Shown: piece by piece, positions 50,201 to 60,155 of the stretch
Layout of the letters: each line of letters opens with the position of its first letter
Position numbering within the stretch: position 1 is the first letter of the stretch
Source of the DNA: Glandiceps talaboti
Taxonomy: Eukaryota > Hemichordata > Enteropneusta > Spengelidae
Assembly: GCF_964340395.1 (NCBI RefSeq)
Contig: NC_135558.1
Span: 5,859,001-5,923,000, forward strand
DNA length: 64,000 bases
Reading direction: 5' to 3'
Notes under the pieces: generated by a model
The model's input: only the letters and a program-made list of their open reading frames with translations
Told to the model about the DNA's origin: nothing
Databases searched by the model: none
Position numbers and translations under genes: made by a program

Positions 50201-52796
50201 TTAACATAATTATATCATTTGGACATACAAATCTATGATGTATCAATCACTGTTATAATAAATTAATCAACTTGGCTTGGTTTTCATATGTACGATCTGC
50301 CATCTTGTCAACCAGCCTAAGAAAACATTATAATATTTGACTTGCACAGTCTATAATCCATAAACTAATACAGTTTGGAATGCTGAAAGTTCATTTTTAA
50401 AAAAATGGTGAATAAATTTGCGTATATCTGCAAGAAACTATTGCTCCGTAATGGCCTAAAATAGTGTCACATTTAAGTGACCGAGATAGTGTGTAGGTGG
50501 TAGAAATTGATAGTGCCTAGAAGTAAACACATCAAAACCATCTGTCCATATTTTACTTTGTATATGTTTGCTGTACATAGCAAAGACAGATTTCTCTTAA
50601 TTTAAGGTGCATGTATATAGAATAGAAACATTGCACACATTGCTTACATTTTTTGTATCTGCACATGTATATGTAACTGTCTGTTTAAAGTTCAAAGTTA
50701 TACAAGGCTGACAGGTTTGCAATCTGATGTAAAATCTGAAGAAGGAGAGGTATGGGTGTGTATATGTCTATAGACTCTACATGTATCTCGGGGACTAGCA
50801 ATGTTGTCTTGTACATCCTCTATGGTATGCATTTGGGTCTTATACTTGCCCCACCATTTCAAATGATGAAAGCATCTACAATGTATTCAGATGTAAACCT
50901 TAGATGACAAATATGGTAAATTGTATAAATCTGTGAATTTTACTTGATTTAGAACTTAAATAAGGATAAGTTGTAACCTTGATGGAGGATTACCAGGATT
51001 ACTAGATAGGAAAGATATTAATTAAAGATTGATCAAGTTTCAACAACAATACCCACTGCAGTGTTTTTACTATGGAACCATGGTTACAAAAAGGGGGAAT
51101 TCTGGTAAAACTGGTATACTTTCCCACATATTATACCATCATTTTGGTGGGGAATCTCAGTTAATATGGCAGGTGAACTTGGGTAGATTACAATTTACAA
51201 TATACACCTCCACTCACATACATGTAGTCTAGTCCCTGTATGGTATCGTTATGATTTACCCCTTCACTCACAACCACATTGGCATCCAGACTACAGGGAC
51301 CCTAGTTTAGTCCCAATACGGTGTCGTTACGATTTACACCTCCACTCGTAGTCTAGTCCCTATATGGTATTGTTATGATTTACACCTCCACGTCTACTCA
51401 AGACTACAGTGACCCTAGTCTAGTCCCAATATGGCGTCGTTACAATTTACACCTCCACTCATAGTCTATTCCCTATACGGTATCGTTATGATTTACACCT
51501 CCACTCACAACCACGTTGGCATCTACACTTCAGGGACCCTAACACTTACAATGTACGTGCATATATTTCCACAATTTGAGAATTTTGCTATGTGAACACA
51601 CAGCCATAGTGTTATCATGTTAGTTATTATTCACACAAATACTTGACACCACACACCTGCATTACTGCCACATCGACACATTTTTTGTAAGTGTGTGTGT
51701 GTGTCTCTTATATAATTGTGTTCTTGTGATATGTTCTAAATCCTTCTGCTCATGCCAAAACAAAGCGATGACAAAGTACATAAAATATTGAATCTTTAAT
51801 TTGGAAAGCTCAAAAGTATTTCTATATACATGTATTGATAAATTTGTAGAAGCCTTATAAGTACAAAATGTTATGCAAAGCTAATCTGGTACAATGTATC
51901 TTAATTCCTCATATGCATATAGAGATAGCATTTGTAGATTTTTTACCAATGTTCATCAGCCTGGTAGATCAAATGACTTATACAGGTTATAAGGCACACA
52001 AGTTCAAAGTTTTTAGTATTGAGCTTTCAGTTTTGGTCAGTGAACCTTCCTCTAATACATGTATACCTATATCTGTCTATGGGGAACTTACAAACCTGCC
52101 ATCTTGCCATCTTGACTTTCCCGAATGTTACATCATTGTAATCAGTAAATTCCATAGTTATACAGCTGACCTCTAGAGAGAGACACAGATTTTGATGAGA
52201 ATTGATGGAAATACACAACTCATAGAAAATAAACCTAGTCAGAAATTTGCATTAAAACTACAAGTTGATATTATCATGTAGCTTATAGCTACATGTATAG
52301 GATCTTTATTTATCCAAGATACAGTGTAGTTATTGCACAGGTGAGGATTATTTACACATGTATGTATGTATGTATGTATGTATGTATGTATGTATGTATG
52401 TATGTATGTATGTATGTATGTATGTATGTATGTATGTACAAGAAATGTACTCACATTTGATGTTTTTTTATTGGATAATTATGAGTAAGAACTTATTTAC
52501 ATAACTTTTGTACAGGAATGCACTGACTTACATAATTATTATGGAAATCAAGACTTTTGTCATGAATATCATTTCATGCAAATAAAGACACTATCATCAT
52601 GTATATCATCTTTTGATTGACACTACAAAGGTTGACAACCCAAGTGACCAAATATTTTATGAAAAGGACATACCATACCTCACCACACCCACACCATACA
52701 CACATACATACATACATACATACATACATACATACATACATACATACATACATACATACATACATACATACATACATACATACATACATACATACA

Positions 52797-52827
<31 letters not shown>

Positions 52828-55800
52828 GCACACATGCATGCATGCACGCACATGTGTGTGTGTATATGTATGTATGTATGTATGTATGGTGTGCATGTAT
52901 ATAAAGAATAATGCAAATAACACAATACTGAATTCTCAATCAAAATACTGAATTTTACTTTAGTTAGCCATCATATTGATTCCAATGTTCATTAATAATC
53001 ATATTTCAAGGTGAACCATTCAATGTGTTATTTCAGATATTGAATATTATGTTCTTTCACCTATTTCTATATACATCTAATCCATCAATTTCAAACACTG
53101 ATGGTTTTCAATCAGAGAATAAATTGAAATGTTTCAAAGCAAGGAATTCAATCATTGTACAATATGGCTGGGTTGTATTTTGTTGAACTGTTACACATAC
53201 ATGTAGAAGTGAATGGTGAACTTCACCACTCACTCTGTCTACGTAATAGTATGTATTCAGTGAAACACAATTGCCAATTTGAGTCTTTAATTGCTAGATA
53301 TGTCCACCAGTTTGAGTTTGACGTCATAAAAGCTTTATAGAATACATTTACATATTCAAGGTAGATGTGTGTAATGTTAGAGTTCTCACAATAAAGGTGT
53401 CATGTAAATAGTGAAGTGAATTTATTTTATGCACATACAAATGAATCTGACGGAGAAACGATATATAGAGGACAAGATAAAAAGATATGTAAAAAGTACA
53501 CAAAAGCAGAAGAAAAAAAAAGTTACGATACATTAAAATATATAAATAACTATATAAAATACATTTTAAAAATATATGGGGAAAAAACTGCAAATTTAAA
53601 TATGCAGAGCTTAACAAAGGCAGCAAGTTTTACAGTGGCATTGTCCCACCCAAGTATAAGTATTGTCAGGAGAAAATTTATGATTTAAAACTTAAAAGAT
53701 CCATGTATTCACAGAAGGAGATCATCACTCATGCTTTGAAGGGGAATGCTTTGTGAACTCATTGTGGAAGACTTCTCCCATTTGTTTGTTGACCTTGTAG
53801 AATAGATATTTCAATATTGGTATGTCTTCTAATAATGACAATTTGGAAATATTTCTATTGTGTGTCAAAGTGATAAAAATTGGGGTTTCTTTTGAGGCCC
53901 CAAATACTTGAAATATAAAAGGGAAAGATTGGCCAGACATCAGAGTTTGGTCAGTCACAAGAGATTTGTGTGTCAGTGGCACATCAAATTGGTTTCATAG
54001 AGGGTACACTTGTCACATTATTAATATGTATAAAAATTGAAATTCGGGTCAATCACATAATAATTTCACGGCTAGTTGATCATAAAAATGATTACATGTT
54101 GTAGAAATAAATTGATGGTTTTAAAGTGGCCATATGGATGAGGATAGGTTATTTATTTTAAGATATGAAACAGTTTTATCATGGCTACCTACTTGAAAAA
54201 TCAATGTGAAACAACATTGAGAAAGTCTGTTTTGTAGCTCAAAATATTGCCAGAAGCTAAAAAAAAAAAATATGTAAAGAACAAACATTTTACACATTTA
54301 TTATGATTTTGCAATTTATTGAGTTACAATCAAAGACTTGGCATATGTTGTTTCACATTGATTTTTAAAGTAGGATGCCGTGGTAAAATTGTTTCATAAA
54401 TTAAAAATCCAAAATAAATACCCAAGCCTCGTCCATATGACCACTGTAAGTCCCATTTCTAGGGCAACAGTATGTGGTGTACTCCTTTAAGTTTTTTTTT
54501 TGTCTTCAAACACTTGGGGTATATATTGTAGTCTCAAATAGTGTGTAATATACAATACAACAGATGAACAAAAGCAAGTGTGGAGACGTGAACTGAATGG
54601 AAACAGTGGATACATAGAAATGTTGATTTGTCACAATCGGTATTTCACAAACAGGAGATCACACACAATACATCATTGCCTACAAGTAGGTACAATCTAT
54701 ATTGTACAAACCGCAGATCACATACAATACACACTATACACAGGTATAGTTACAATGTAGGTAGGTATAAATAAAGCCATGTGTGATATATGGAAATTGT
54801 AGAGTTACAACTAGTGTAGTTTGTATTGTAATATATACAAAGAAGAGCTTGTTATTTCAGCTCGTTTCAACCATGCATCTACTCAAAGGAATACATGTCA
54901 AGCGTAGCTATTCATTAGTATTGTATTCACTACAGAGATGTGACGTGACGTAAGTGAAGGTTTTTTGAGCGATCTATTGTCTGTCAACTGAGACACTTTG
55001 GCTTTACTAGCTACTCTGAATACTTTACATCTTTGTCTTTTGTTGGATATTGGAATGAGGCCATAATTAATGCATACCTGTGATAAAGTGACAAGTTTAT
55101 CTTCATGTCTTCTGTAGGGAATATGCAGAACTTTTGTAAAAGTCTTTAAAAGATTTAGGATTCTATGTTTTCATTGAAAGGTTGAAGTAAATAAAATCAA
55201 CCTGAATTCAACAGATTTGTTTAGGGTTCCTCTAAATGATTGGTAGAATTAGGCCTAGAAATCTATACAAATTTTTCACAGGACTGAAACCCCCCCCCCA
55301 GCAAAAACCCCCATGATGAACAAGTGAAATTCGTACATTCCCTTGAAATGTTTTTAAACATTACAAGTGTGGAACAGAACCACTTGCTGTTACATGTAAG
55401 TGTATAATGCAATTACATTTTACCATAGGTCCTACAGTCGTGTAGGGTCTATGATTTTACCAACTCACTGCTGACAACAAAAACATACAATGCCATCATG
55501 TCAACATTCATGAGCTCAGAGCTATGACCTGTTTGTTTAAAAGTAGTTAACATGCTTTAATCTGTATACAGGAAATAGAGTTACTATATAAATATAAAAA
55601 CTGTAGAATATAATTACAGTGGTGTATGTATTTGTTCAGTAATGTAGTGATATTTTTATTTGACAACATCTGTGACAGGTCTTTCTCGCAAAACAGTGTT
55701 GTTATTTCTATCACAGGTGTGTCTGAATATGACTGTGATCCTTGGTTAATGGACCATTCAAGGTCAAAGACTATTAGTAGAATGAAAACACACAAATTAA

Positions 55801-58763
55801 CTTTTAAGTCACATAAAAAACAAGAAATATTGTCCAAGAGCCTTGTAGAGGGAATTCGTAACCTAAAAACAAAACAAAACACATAAAATGGCAAATTTTT
55901 TGATAGGGAGATCTCTTTTCTGGTCAAGTTATAGAACAGTGAACATCAAGAATATTTTGCACCCACAAAACTTAATCATAATTTTTGTACAAACATAACT
56001 TGAGATCCTAAAATAATGCAAATATCATAATTTTTGTACAAACATAACTTGAGTTCCTAAAATAGCGCAAATATCATAATTTTTGTACAAACATAACTTG
56101 AGTTCCTAAAATAACACAAATATCATAACTTATGTATAAACAGAACTAGCTATCCAAAAATAACATAAACCTCAAATGTATGTGCGAATACAGTTAAAAA
56201 TTGAACCATAAACAATAAGTTATGTCTAAATATAAGAAAATAAATATAAAATTAGACAAACATTATAATTCACATTTAAACAAAAGTTGAGAACCTATTA
56301 GAGAAGAACTGCAAATAGTGCAAAGCCTTTTGACACTTACTACAGGTCTAATCAAGGCTATTACTATTAGCCTAAATAGTAACAGCTAGCTTAGCCTGTG
56401 ATAGTGACCATGACTAGTGTCCAGGCTACTACAGGTTCCAATACAACCAGCAAATTGTACTCAGTCTTACTTTGTGGAGCCCAAAGATAAACAGGAGATA
56501 ACTAAAATATGTATAAGCCCTTCATCTTGTCAGAGACAGAGGAATGGTACATGTATGTATGTATGTATGCCTACCAACATAGATATTCTAATATTTTGTA
56601 ATTGTCAGTTAAGATGAACAATAATGCAAATATTACAAGAATGTGCAGGTTGGAAAACAACTATTTAAAGATAAGTTCTGTGTTAGTTTCTATCAAGTTA
56701 ATGATTTTCTGGAGATTTCAAAGCCTCGTTGACATGGGGAATGAGATCTTTCTTATAATTAATGATAACATTGCTGATAAAATCAACACTAAAACCACCT
56801 GTACATTTGACAATTATTGTGTCCTTCGTAAATCCTGTAACACTCACTAGTACATATAGTCTGTAGTCTAACATCTGTAACCCTGTAAGGTACACTTCAT
56901 GTCAAGTTCTACTGAAAGAGAATGCCTGTGGCAGGACTAGGGTCAAAGGCCTGGCCACTTCAGGCCAAGTTCTTGTAAAAGATAATGGCTGTGGCAGGAC
57001 TAGGGTTAAAGGCCTGGCCACTTCAGGCCAAGTTCTTGTAAAAGATAATGGCTGTGGCAGGACTAGGGTTAAAGGCCTGGCCACTTCAGGCCAAGTTCTT
57101 GTAAAAGATAATGGCTGTGGCAGGACTAGGGTTAAAGGCCTGGCCACTTCAGGCCAAGTTCTTGTAAAAATGATAATGGCTGTGGCAGGACTAGGGTTAA
57201 AGGCCTGGCCACTTTAGGCCAAGTTCTTGTAAAAATGATAATGGCTGTGGCAGGACTAGGGTTAAAGGCCTGGCCACTTTAGGCCAAGTTCTTGTAAAAA
57301 TGATAATGGCTGTGGCAGGACTAGGGTTAAAGGCCTGGCCACTTTAGGCCAAGTTCTTGTAAAAATGATAATGGCTGTGGCAGGACTAGGGTCAAAGGCC
57401 GGGCCACTTTAGGCCAAGTTCTTGTAAAAATGATAATGGCTGTGGCAGGACTAGGGTCAAAGGCCCACTTCAGGGTTAAACTTAACATCTAGAAGTGAAC
57501 GAAGTTTGTGTAGCAGAGCTATAGAAAAAGTTGGTCCACAACGAAAGAATGATCCCATTATTGTTAAGATAACACAGATGTGATGACCCAGATTGCAACA
57601 TGGCCATTTAAAGTAAATTGTCTCTAATCTATTTGGTTACAAAATGGGGTAGGGATACAAATTGGACCGAGTGTTCTTCAGCCTTTGCCAAACTGGTAAA
57701 ACTCATCCCATTTCATAAGATAATGACATGGGTCAAACCAATGTGTTAGGCCATGGGCTTCAAAGGTTGTGATGCAAAACCATTGGTCTCTGAAAAATAG
57801 AATGAGGAATTCTAAACTCTAATTTACAAACCAGGAAGGATTCTAATCAGCAGTTTACAAACCAGGAAGAACATCTTAATTTATAACAAAGAAATTCTCC
57901 TAAAAGTTTCCAAAAGAGAGATATGTAATATATTATTATGATATATGTTTGCACACTTTGGACTTTGAAATATCATCCCTGAACAGATTTTGTTGTATGT
58001 GATCTGAAATAAAACTTGTACTCGATACATATCCATTAATTCTCATTTATAATTTTAACCTGTATTTTTCATGTTCATTTCTTACAGCGTGGCATCCATT
58101 TCAATGACAGTGCTACAGTAAAACATTTCTATCCATCTGAGGAGTCAATGCTGGAAGATGATGAGGATACTATCCAACCAGCACCAGAATCGGATTCTGA
58201 TGAAGACTCTTCATCCACGACGAAGTCAGGGTTGAAGTCAAATACTGCCCTCTCAGCTCAAGGTGAGAAACAAATGATTCAAAACTAGCTGCTGTTGTAC
58301 TCTTCCGTTTAACAGTGGGTATATTTTACAAAATTGTATAATCACCCTGCACTGAATGTGTTCTCTCTGGATGGTTTATGGCCCAGTGACCACATCTACT
58401 GAGCCAGTTAAAGGCTGCAATGGGAAAGTTTCCTCCACCTCCAACTACCCTTTCAAAAGTAGGATTGTTTAATATTTAGAAATAAGACCACTGGTGGTAT
58501 CTAAAGTTTGGTGATGTGTTTTCATGTCATTCTGTAATAAACTGATTATGGTTTTGAATGTCTTTTTCAATTTATCAAACTGGAAGTAATAAAATGGCTC
58601 AGCTTCCTTGAAATTGTTGGTATTGCTGTACTATTTACGGTCAAGTAAATCAACTCTGAAACGTGCATTAGTCAGAGTTTAATGGGTGCGTGTGGGTGTG
58701 GATGTGGGTTTTCATGTGTGTGTGTGTGTGTGTGCGTGTGTGTGCATGTGTGCATGCATGTGC

Positions 58764-58844
<81 letters not shown>

Positions 58845-59234
58845 TGTGCATGCACATAGTGGTACCATGGTATGTAGTTATGGATGTGCATGTGTGTGTG
58901 TGAGTGATCCTGCCAAAGGTCACCTGTATGTGCTGAGTACGTGAAGATGTGCACTCATATGATATATATATAGGAAAGATGGCAAGGAAGGTCCTGCATA
59001 GTTACTAGATTATGTGTTTTATCTGTAGGTCTTCAAAGCTATACACCTACACATCTTCAGGAAATGTACATGAATACTATAGAAAGACGACGACAAGAAG
59101 AAGACCAGAAACCTGAACCAGTGCAACCACCACCACCACCACCCCAACCTGAAGACTTAACAGTGAAACCATTAGATGACCAGGATGCTGATTACTTCTC
59201 AACCTCCTCATCCTCCACAGCTTTGCTATTTTAA
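31441..59234 (+). CDS. Phostensin/taperin family protein (complete, 981 codons)
   Basis: Phostensin (PPP1R18) and taperin (TPRN) are actin-associated regulatory subunits that dock protein phosphatase 1; taperin works at stereocilia bases. Exons: 31441-34005, 58088-58262, 59029-59234. The N-terminus has the paired family motif GWKTALLEKK (5-14) and MPSWKRDLVLKKR (35-47), with a charged linker between, then NPFLKLERKR (about 137-146). The middle is long, polar, disordered, with proline clusters (APPPPSQP, PPLPPS). Exon 2 opens with RGIHFND, an RVxF-type PP1-docking motif, followed by FYPSEESMLEDDED, which matches the phostensin/taperin YPSE block. Exon 3 adds a poly-proline run and ends TALLF. 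The start is the first ATG in frame with the family motif; an earlier TTG-led reading is 5' UTR. Which of PPP1R18 or TPRN it matches cannot be settled, since it may predate their split. Confidence 0.85.
37339..37411. repeat. (CA)n microsatellite
   Basis: About 36 uninterrupted CA units. Confidence 0.97.
38060..38240. repeat. Imperfect tandem repeat, about 60-70 bp unit
   Basis: Three or so diverged copies of AAAGCACTGATCATACTGTA...GACAAGGGGG...GGTAAAG. Confidence 0.8.
41527..42230. repeat. About 90-bp tandem repeat split by an inserted element
   Basis: Diverged units of GTCTCAGTC...GTCTGGTTGTCTTTCT-AACATGCAACTGTG...GTACTGTGTGCAAGACTAGTT lie on both sides of the element at 41691-42070: about two before and two after. 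Confidence 0.8.
41691..42070. mobile_element. Inverted-repeat element (MITE-like) inside a tandem array
   Basis: Ends AAGCC(C)TG... and its inverted form ...CAGGCTT, with longer inner arms sharing ATCTGATCTGGATCC. Flanked on both sides by TAT (or TA), a short target duplication. No reading frame. Superfamily unassigned. Confidence 0.7.
42575..42690. repeat. C/CA-rich low-complexity tract
   Basis: CACC/CCACAC-rich strand asymmetry on the plus strand, producing Pro/His-rich artefact frames. Confidence 0.8.
42700..43772 (+). other. Intron DNA, nothing recognised
   Basis: AT-rich; the open frame at 43449-43676 has no family features. Confidence 0.7.
43773..44117. mobile_element. Inverted-repeat element, about 65-bp arms
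   Basis: Left arm 43773-43840 and right arm 44051-44117 pair through TAGAGGCTATCCATGGCTTT, GAATC and ACATCTAGAGGAATGAG, with few mismatches. The 210-bp middle is not palindromic and has no gene. Confidence 0.7.
44121..44221. repeat. (CA)n microsatellite
   Basis: CA run with TACA, CGCATG and CACG interruptions, directly abutting the preceding inverted-repeat element. Confidence 0.96.
44230..45429 (+). other. Intron DNA, nothing recognised
   Basis: AT-rich; frames at 44817-45205 have no family features. Confidence 0.7.
45430..47055. repeat. Minisatellite, 45/48-bp unit, about 34 copies
   Basis: Unit reads GTGAGTGGAGGTGTAAATGG, TAATGATACCGTATAGGAAC, TAGACTAT. Units differ mainly by presence or absence of a TAT triplet and by substitutions in GG/CG/CA-TAA(T/C)GATAC. 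Frames on both strands are artefacts. Confidence 0.97.
47060..48041 (+). other. Intron DNA, nothing recognised
   Basis: AT-rich without marked structure. Confidence 0.7.
48051..48235. mobile_element. Palindromic MITE with 7-9 bp target duplication
   Basis: Nearly the whole element is one inverted repeat: CAATCTGATTAAAATCTGA at the left and its reverse complement at the right, continuing through GTGGCTAAATGCTTTATTTAC/GTAAATAAAGCATTTAGCCAC. The tip is a short GAATGA-centred loop. ACACAGTAT occurs immediately before (48042-48050) and after (48236-48244). A direct repeat of this size fits hAT (8 bp) or Mutator-type (9 bp) insertion. Confidence 0.82.
49158..49464. mobile_element. Second member of the palindromic MITE family
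   Basis: Shares CTGATTAAAATCTGATGTAG, GCTTTATTTAC(T/C)TCTATTTCC and the reverse terminus ATCAGATTTTAATCA with the element at 48051-48235, and has the same GAATGA-type centre. It is flanked by a 12-bp direct repeat with one mismatch (CAGGTGCTAAAG / CAGGTGTTAAAG). Its right arm is interrupted by a smaller foldback element. Confidence 0.75.
49330..49432. mobile_element. Small foldback element nested in the MITE
   Basis: TAGCCTAGAATCCAGGC... at left and ...GTGGATTCCAGGCTA at right, with ATTTTGAATT/AATTCAAAA inside, form a stem of about 35 bp. Flanking arms of the larger element resume on either side, so this inserted later. Confidence 0.65.
49480..51190 (+). other. Intron DNA, nothing recognised
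   Basis: AT-rich with ACATGT-type short palindromes; no gene supported. Confidence 0.7.
51195..51545. repeat. Inverted copy of the 45/48-bp minisatellite with its flank
   Basis: Reads ATTTACACCTCCACTC and TAGTC(T)AGTCCCTATA(C/T)GGTATCGTTATG, the reverse complement of the array at 45430-47055, five or so units. The spacer CACTCACAACCACATTGGCA...GACTACAGGGACCC matches the inverted left flank of that array (GTCTGGATGCCAACATGGT). Confidence 0.88.
51550..52358 (+). other. Intron DNA, nothing recognised
   Basis: The 102-codon frame at 51868-52176 has no recognisable motif and is not accepted as a gene. Confidence 0.65.
52359..52438. repeat. (TATG)n microsatellite
   Basis: About 20 uninterrupted units. 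Confidence 0.97.
52702..52886. repeat. (CATA)n microsatellite with inverted end
   Basis: About 31 CATA units to 52826, then a CATGCATGCACGCACATG linker, GT repeats and a short TATG run. CATA is the complement of the TATG tract 260 bp upstream. Confidence 0.96.
52890..54114 (+). other. Intron DNA, nothing recognised
   Basis: AT-rich; the minus-strand frame 53725-53982 is the least random-looking but has no family features. Confidence 0.65.
54115..54455. mobile_element. Long inverted-repeat element
   Basis: Arms about 54128-54230 and 54335-54440 pair through AGTGG(C/T)CATATGGA(T/C)GAGG, TATTTATTTT, TATGAAACA and AAAAATCAATGTGAAACAAC. The two arms differ by scattered substitutions. No coding capacity. 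Confidence 0.72.
54460..55970 (+). other. Intron DNA, nothing recognised
   Basis: AT-rich; overlapping frames on both strands near 55547-55927 are unsupported. Confidence 0.65.
55976..56150. repeat. 49-bp tandem repeat, nearly four copies
   Basis: Unit TCATAATTTTTGTACAAACA, TAACTTGAGTTCCTAAAATA, GCGCAAATA; the last copy is degraded. Confidence 0.93.
56915..57475. repeat. Minisatellite, 63/65-bp unit, nine copies
   Basis: The marker GTGGCAGG recurs at 56928, 56991, 57054, 57117, 57182, 57247, 57312, 57377 and 57442. Spacing is 63 for the first three intervals and 65 thereafter, from an added TG-bearing step in the A-run (TAAAAGATAATGG versus TAAAAATGATAATGG). The unit is GGCC-rich (GGCCTGGCCACTTCAGGCC). 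Confidence 0.97.
57480..58087 (+). other. Phostensin-like intron 1, 3' end
   Basis: Contains a short direct repeat (TTTACAAACCAGGAAG, near 57821 and 57854) and the acceptor for exon 2; no gene. Confidence 0.75.
58088..58262 (+). CDS. Phostensin/taperin-like exon 2, PP1-docking motif
   Basis: Acceptor TTTCTTACAG. Encodes RGIHFNDSATVKHFYPSEES and an acidic tail (EDDEDTIQ, ESDSDEDSSS). Donor CAAG|GTGAGA, phase 1. R-x-I-x-F is a PP1-binding RVxF variant. Confidence 0.9.
58263..59028 (+). other. Phostensin-like intron 2
   Basis: Bounded by GTGAGA and CTGTAG; contains a long GT microsatellite. Confidence 0.9.
58712..58853. repeat. (GT)n microsatellite with GCGT and GCAT interruptions
   Basis: Alternating purine-pyrimidine for about 140 bases, including (GC)GT steps, so prone to Z-DNA. 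Cys/Val and His/Thr frames are artefacts. Confidence 0.97.
59029..59234 (+). CDS. Phostensin/taperin-like terminal exon
   Basis: Acceptor TATCTGTAG. Encodes GLQSYTPTHLQEMYMNTIER, a basic patch (ERRRQEEDQ), six prolines from a CCA run, and LDDQDADYFSTSSSSTALLF; TAA at 59232-59234. Confidence 0.88.
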
Positions 59235-59764
59235 TCCCCTTCTGAAAATGGAATGTGCTACTCATGAATGGAGAATGGAGAATGGACATGAAGATTTCCA
59301 AATAAAAGGGTTGGGAGATACAAATGGGAAGTATGATTTTGAGAACTGCGGCCGTTCACAAAATTTCGTTGATATGTGATTTTTGTCACACTTTGTCAAA
59401 GATCGTTTTAGATTTCATGTGTATGACAACACTTGTGTGTAATGGTGTCAAATTTTTTGTAGTGTGAACTAAATGAAGCTCAAGTTCATCATTAAGCTAG
59501 ACAGGTCAAGTGTTTTATGTATATGTAGTTTTTGTGACCTGTGGCTATAACATTATCCAAAAAAAAAGGATGAAAATATTTGATTGGATAAACCAATTAT
59601 TGTACTGAGTAAAGTAACTGATGATATTCTCATCTAAATTGTACCATATTATTTTCTAGTGTGAAAAATTGAACAAGATTCTATTTCACAATGATCAAAC
59701 ATTTCAATTTTTATGTCATAATTTTTTTTAAGTACTGCTAAATAGAATCAGTTGAGATGTAATG

Positions 59765-59770
59765 AATAAA
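59765..59770 (+). promoter_or_regulatory. Candidate polyadenylation signal, phostensin-like gene
   Basis: AATAAA about 530 bases after the stop. A second candidate AATAAA lies at 60519-60524. The choice cannot be made from sequence. Confidence 0.4.
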
Positions 59771-60114
59771 TGCAGTATTTCATATTTCAATTTCAGCGAA
59801 AATTGAAATGCATTCTCCCATAATATTTTGATATTCATAGTTGATTTCAATAGTGAGCTTTGTCTGACTTGAACAATGTAAACTTAAGATGTGTTTTCGC
59901 CTTCATTTTAGTGTGACCAATGCATTCTTTATTTATTGGAACTAGTGTTCCATTCATTGTGTTGCAGTATTTTGGTTATGTGCAACACTTTGTCAGAAAA
60001 TGACAACTCAGTAACATTGTTTCAAATGTTGTTCTCTGTCATTTTATTTTAGCCAGTTTGCTTCAAACTAGTTACTACTGCGTGCAAGGGTGTTGCAGTG
60101 AAATCCTTGCATCA

Positions 60115-60155
60115 TGGGGGTGGGGTGGGGTGGGGTGGGGTGGGGTGGGGGTTAG
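60115..60155 (+). repeat. (GGGGT)n tract with G-quadruplex potential
   Basis: Seven or so G4-5 runs separated by single T on the plus strand, about 0.9 kb after the phostensin-like stop. Confidence 0.92.

Noticed and set aside
51868-52176. 102-codon plus-strand frame
   Set aside because: Isolated, no motif and no conserved block; typical of chance frames in intron DNA.
53725-53982. 85-codon minus-strand frame in the long intron
   Set aside because: Looks less random than most but has no recognisable motif, no splice context and no neighbouring exon.
56902-57147. 81-codon minus-strand frame with an exact 21-residue repeat
   Set aside because: The 63-bp minisatellite keeps frame by chance; the frame is lost where units become 65 bp.
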